Shown in pieces: positions 8,781-11,256 of a stretch of DNA of 11,256 bases. This stretch comes from JBGOTP01 sp041476545. Its GTDB lineage: Bacteria > Acidobacteriota > Vicinamibacteria > Vicinamibacterales > CAVVIG01. The notes under the pieces are model-generated. The model ran no database searches. It worked only from the letters and a program-made list of their open reading frames with translations, and was not told the DNA's origin. Numbering within the stretch: the first letter of the stretch is position 1; each line of letters opens with the position of its first letter. The position numbers and the translations under genes were made by a program. The stretch lies in contig JBGOTP010000156.1 in assembly GCA_041476545.1 (NCBI GenBank), positions 1 to 11,256 on the forward strand, written 5' to 3'.

Positions 8781-9298
8781 CAGAATTCCACTTCGAGGTT
8801 CGCGCGCGCAATGACGCCGACCGGCACGCGGTGCCGCCGGCCGTCGTCGCCATCGATAATCACGTCCAGCACGTCCAGCGCCTCGTTGTCGTCCAGGCCG
8901 GCCAGCCGGCCCTTGAAAAACGTCTGACCGTCCACCTTTTCCCGGAGGACGATCTTGGCCCGCCGGCCCGCGAAACGCCGGTAGTCGTCCGCGCGGTGCA
9001 ACGGCCGGTCCAGCCCGGGCGATGACACTTCAAGGGTGTACGCCGTGGGGAGCACATCTTCCACGTCGAGGAGCGCGCTCAGGTCGCGGCTGACCCTCGC
9101 GCAGTCGTCGACGCTGACGGATTCCTCGGCGGTCGCCGCGGCACCTGGCCGATCGATCCGAACCCGCAGCACCATCCCGCTCGACTCGCGGCGGTACTGT
9201 ACATCGAAGATCTCGAGGCCGTAGGTACCCGCCGCCCGCGCGGCCACCATGCGCACGTGCTCGACGACGCTTCCGGGGTCGGCCGCGGCCATTGTCAT
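8780..9298 (-). CDS. rimP: Ribosome maturation factor RimP
   Basis: RimP binds the free 30S subunit and is needed for efficient maturation of its head and the central pseudoknot. The 172-residue product has the normal size. The N-terminal domain carries YGLEIFDVQYRRES (about 26-39) and VLRVRIDRPG; then comes the SVSVDDCARVSRDLSALLD segment with the family pattern V.dDC..vsr..s..LD; then YTLEVSSPGLDRPL, the strongest signature of the family. The C-terminal SH3-like domain follows (KIVLREKVDG, FKGRLAGLDD). The ATG at 9298 is followed by a second ATG two codons later, and either could be used. No Shine-Dalgarno site is visible; instead a hairpin with a T-rich loop ends three bases upstream. rimP is the first gene of the classic rimP-nusA-infB group. 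Confidence 0.96.
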   Translation of the reverse strand: MTMAAADPGSVVEHVRMVAARAAGTYGLEIFDVQYRRESSGMVLRVRIDRPGAAATAEESVSVDDCARVSRDLSALLDVEDVLPTAYTLEVSSPGLDRPLHRADDYRRFAGRRAKIVLREKVDGQTFFKGRLAGLDDNEALDVLDVIIDGDDGRRHRVPVGVIARANLEVEF

Positions 9299-9301
9299 GC
9301 C

Positions 9302-9319
9302 GGCGCAAAAAAACGCGCC
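9302..9319 (-). promoter_or_regulatory. Small hairpin with T7 loop directly upstream of rimP
   Basis: On the minus strand GGCGC (9319-9315) and GCGCC (9306-9302) pair around a loop of G plus seven T. The hairpin ends three bases before the rimP ATG, exactly where a ribosome-binding site would be expected, and none is present. It may affect rimP translation or be a remnant second terminator-like element. The five-base stem is short, so function is uncertain. Confidence 0.4.
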
Positions 9320-9327
9320 CTGAAACT

Positions 9328-9351
9328 AAAAAAGTGGGCACACGCCCACTT
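9328..9351 (-). terminator. Intrinsic terminator between rimO and rimP
   Basis: On the minus strand an eight-base perfect stem, AAGTGGGC and GCCCACTT, encloses a GTGT loop. It is followed by four further T, then AG and TTT. The T run is on the minus-strand side only, so it acts on the asnS-rimO direction. The U tract after the stem is short and interrupted, which suggests moderate strength. It lies 30 bases after the rimO stop and 29 bases before rimP, so it could end the rimO transcript, attenuate entry into the rimP-nusA operon, or both. Confidence 0.75.
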
Positions 9352-9380
9352 CGGTCATCAACCCAAGCTACGAACGCAAA

Positions 9381-9389
9381 ATTATAGCA
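9381..9389 (-). promoter_or_regulatory. Extended -10 promoter element for the rimP-nusA-infB operon
   Basis: The minus strand reads TGCTATAAT: a perfect TATAAT -10 box preceded by the TGN extended element. It overlaps the last codon and stop of rimO. No convincing -35 box stands at the right distance, which is tolerated in extended -10 promoters. The predicted start point is near 9374, about 23 bases before the terminator stem and about 76 before rimP. In a GC-rich sequence such a match is not expected often by chance, but it also encodes the rimO end, so it needs experimental proof. Confidence 0.55.
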
Positions 9390-10770
9390 CAAGGGTCTCT
9401 GGTTGAACGGGTCGCGCGATCAAATCGTAGCCGCGTGCTCCAACGATCTCAACCTCAACGAAACCGCCGATTGTCAGGCTCGATGGGTCACAATCGGTCA
9501 AATATACGCCTGCATCGATATCGGGGGCCTGCGTGGCCAGCCTGGCCTTCAGGACGAGCTCGTGGTCGCTGGCTGGACCGTCGATGATGACCCGCGCGCG
9601 TTCCCCGATTCGCCCGCGCTGTCGCCGCCTGGCGATGCCCCTCTGCAGGCTCATGACACGGTTCCGCCGCCGTGTCTTGACTCCGGCCGCCACATTGTCC
9701 GCCAGGGCATGGGCCGAGGTGCCCTCCTCGTGGGAATAGGTGAATACCCCCACGTGGTCGAAGGCCTGCTCCCCGACGAAATCGCAGAGCTCGGCGACGT
9801 CCGCGTCGGTTTCGCCAGGGAATCCCACGATGAAGGTGGTCCGCAAGGCGACGCCCGGGACGCGCTGCCGGATGCGGGAGAGCAGGCGGTCGTAATTGTG
9901 GCGGGTACCGGGGCGCTTCATGCGCTTCAGGACCGGGTTGGACGCGTGCTGCAACGGCAGGTCGATGTATTTGCACACCTTGTGGCATTCGGCCATCGCC
10001 GCGAGCGTGTCATCGTCTATGGTGGTGGGGTAGAGGTACAGGAGGCGGATCCATTCGAGCCCATCGACGGTGTTCAGCTCTCGGAGCAGCCTGGCAAGGG
10101 CGCCGCGCTCGTGGCGATCGACGCCGTAGAAGGTCGTGTCTTGCGAAATGAGGAGCAGTTCCTTGACGCCCCGTGCGGCCAGCGCGCGCGCTTCGCGAAC
10201 GATCGAGTCGGCCGGCCGGCTGCGATAGTGGCCGCGCAGCGTGGGGATGATGCAGAACGCACACTTGTAGTCGCAGCCTTCGGCGATCTTGACGTAGGCG
10301 TAATGTCGCGGGGTGGCCAGGAGCCGCGGCGTATCCGCGTCGTAGATGTACGTCGGTAGAGATTGGGGATTGCCGGAGGGGCCTGGTCGATAGAAGTTGA
10401 GTGGTGCCAATCCCGGTGACGTCACCGAGCCGCCGATGGCTCCGACGATCTCCGGCACTTCGCCGGTGCCAAGGACCGCATCGATCTCGGGAATCTGTGC
10501 GCGCAACTCCTCACGGTATCGTTCGGCGAGGCAGCCGGTGACGACCAGTCGCTGGCAACTGCCGCCTTTCTTGTGCTGGGCCATCTCGAGGATGGCATCG
10601 ATCGATTCCTGCTTGGCCGAGTCGATGAAGGCGCACGTATTGACGACGAGGACGTCGGCAAGGGCGGGGTCGCGCGTCAGCTCGTGGCCGGCGTTCTGGG
10701 CAAGTCCCAGCATCACCTCGGAGTCGACGAGGTTCTTCGGGCACCCGAGCGAGATCAGTCCTATTTTCAT
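9382..10770 (-). CDS. rimO: Ribosomal protein S12 (aspartate) methylthiotransferase RimO
   Basis: RimO is a radical-SAM enzyme with two 4Fe-4S clusters that adds a methylthio group to a conserved aspartate of ribosomal protein S12. The 462-residue product shows the N-terminal UPF0004 domain with its three cluster cysteines Cys10 (LGCPKNLVDSE), Cys46 (VNTCAFID) and Cys80 (VTGCLAERY). The radical-SAM motif CDYKCAFC at 166-173 gives the second cluster ligands Cys166, Cys170 and Cys173. The LGCPKNLVDSE start and GCDYKCAFCIIPTLRG favour RimO over the related MiaB and MtaB. A C-terminal TRAM domain lies at about 384-454. ATG at 10770 overlaps the asnS stop in TAATG; the frame is open further upstream, but that stretch is a shadow of asnS. 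No ribosome-binding site is visible, so coupling to asnS is likely. Confidence 0.96.
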   Translation of the reverse strand: MKIGLISLGCPKNLVDSEVMLGLAQNAGHELTRDPALADVLVVNTCAFIDSAKQESIDAILEMAQHKKGGSCQRLVVTGCLAERYREELRAQIPEIDAVLGTGEVPEIVGAIGGSVTSPGLAPLNFYRPGPSGNPQSLPTYIYDADTPRLLATPRHYAYVKIAEGCDYKCAFCIIPTLRGHYRSRPADSIVREARALAARGVKELLLISQDTTFYGVDRHERGALARLLRELNTVDGLEWIRLLYLYPTTIDDDTLAAMAECHKVCKYIDLPLQHASNPVLKRMKRPGTRHNYDRLLSRIRQRVPGVALRTTFIVGFPGETDADVAELCDFVGEQAFDHVGVFTYSHEEGTSAHALADNVAAGVKTRRRNRVMSLQRGIARRRQRGRIGERARVIIDGPASDHELVLKARLATQAPDIDAGVYLTDCDPSSLTIGGFVEVEIVGARGYDLIARPVQPETLVL

Positions 10771-11256
10771 TACGGATAGAGCCTGTACAGCATACGCGGG
10801 TACGGAATCGTCTCGCGCACGTGTTCGAGGCCGCAAATCCACGCCACGACGCGTTCGATGCCCATGCCGAAGCCGCCGTGCGGGACGGTGCCGTATCGAC
10901 GCAGGTCGAGATACCACTCGAAGGCTTCCTTCGGCAGTTGGTGTTCCTCGATGCGCTTCAGCAGTAGATCGAGATCCGCGAGCCGCTCGCCGCCACCGAT
11001 GATTTCGCCGTAGCCTTCGGGCGCCAGCACATCGACGCCAAGCGCGAGATCCGGACGATCGGGATCCGGCTTCATGTAGAACGCCTTGATGGCCGCGGGA
11101 TAGCGATGCACCATCACCGGCCGATCGAATTCCTTGGACAGCGCCGTTTCGTCTGGCCCCCCGAAGTCGCCGCCCCACTCCATGGGCAGTCCCTGCGCCT
11201 GGAGCCTGGCGACCGCATCATCGTAGGTGATGCGCGGAAATGGCGCCTGGACAGAC
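10770..11256 (-). CDS. asnS: Asparaginyl-tRNA synthetase, C-terminal part (5' end outside window)
   Basis: AsnRS is the class II synthetase that charges tRNA-Asn with asparagine. Only the last 161 residues are present; the frame runs on past the window edge. The visible part is the end of the catalytic domain: FPRITYDDAVARLQ, an acidic EWGGDFG segment, MVHRYPAAIKAFYMK, EIIGGGERLADLDLL, FEWYLDLRRYGTVPHGGFG and class II motif 3 (GFGMGIERVVAW) with its ATP-binding arginine. The end IPYPRMLYRLYP is typical of AsnRS. The FYMKPD segment and lack of an extra C-terminal domain favour AsnRS over AspRS, whose GAD insertion and tail differ. Presence of AsnRS implies direct charging rather than sole reliance on Gln-dependent amidation. 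It overlaps rimO by one base. Confidence 0.94.
   Translation of the reverse strand, partial: SVQAPFPRITYDDAVARLQAQGLPMEWGGDFGGPDETALSKEFDRPVMVHRYPAAIKAFYMKPDPDRPDLALGVDVLAPEGYGEIIGGGERLADLDLLLKRIEEHQLPKEAFEWYLDLRRYGTVPHGGFGMGIERVVAWICGLEHVRETIPYPRMLYRLYP

Noticed and set aside
7820..9025. Plus-strand open frame of 401 codons opposite nusA and rimP
   Set aside because: It crosses the coding regions of two conserved genes and their spacer; no family signature or plausible ribosome-binding site was seen.
9328..9351. Bidirectional terminator
   Set aside because: The plus-strand side of the stem is followed by CGGTC rather than a T run, so only minus-strand transcripts would be terminated.
9403..10359. 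Plus-strand open frame of 318 codons opposite rimO
   Set aside because: The RimO motifs are intact on the other strand; this is an antisense shadow.
10771..11178. N-terminal extension of rimO to a Met at 11178
   Set aside because: The extension is an out-of-phase reading of asnS; RimO proteins start at the MKIGLISLGCPKN segment.

Overview
The window is one tightly packed, minus-strand block of core RNA and translation genes from a GC-rich bacterium. Every supported protein gene lies on the minus strand. Reading in the direction of transcription (high to low coordinates) they are: the 3' end of asnS, rimO, a short leader region, rimP, nusA, infB, rbfA, a DHH-family nanoRNase gene (nrnA type), truB, rpsO and the 5' five-sixths of pnp. 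The rimP-nusA-infB-rbfA-truB-rpsO-pnp order is one of the most conserved clusters in bacteria. High GC, AsnRS, a DHH/DHHA1 nanoRNase between rbfA and truB, and a rimO next to the cluster suggest a non-proteobacterial lineage. Acidobacteriota is my best guess, but the window holds no rRNA and this is inference.

Layout: asnS and rimO overlap by one base (TAATG). The 83 bases between rimO and rimP hold an intrinsic terminator, and a perfect extended -10 element sits across the rimO stop codon just upstream. rimP and nusA are separated by four in-phase copies of a degenerate heptamer. nusA and infB are 12 bases apart with a clear ribosome-binding site. infB, rbfA, nrnA and truB all overlap (1, 23 and 23 bases). 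A 119-base AT-richer gap with a possible promoter and the strongest ribosome-binding site of the window precedes rpsO, and pnp follows rpsO after 13 bases.

Functionally the cluster joins ribosome maturation and modification (RimP and RbfA for the 30S subunit, RimO for S12, S15 itself), translation initiation (IF2), transcription elongation and termination (NusA), tRNA modification (TruB) and RNA turnover (PNPase shortens RNAs, the DHH enzyme finishes the short oligonucleotides).

No mobile element, CRISPR array, tRNA, rRNA or previously undescribed multigene system is visible. The most interesting signal is the rimO-rimP junction. Any transcript reaching rimP from upstream must cross the terminator, because only 29 bases lie between it and the rimP start, too few for a promoter. 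That makes a transcription-attenuation leader for the nusA operon plausible. A ten-codon reading frame runs exactly across the terminator hairpin.
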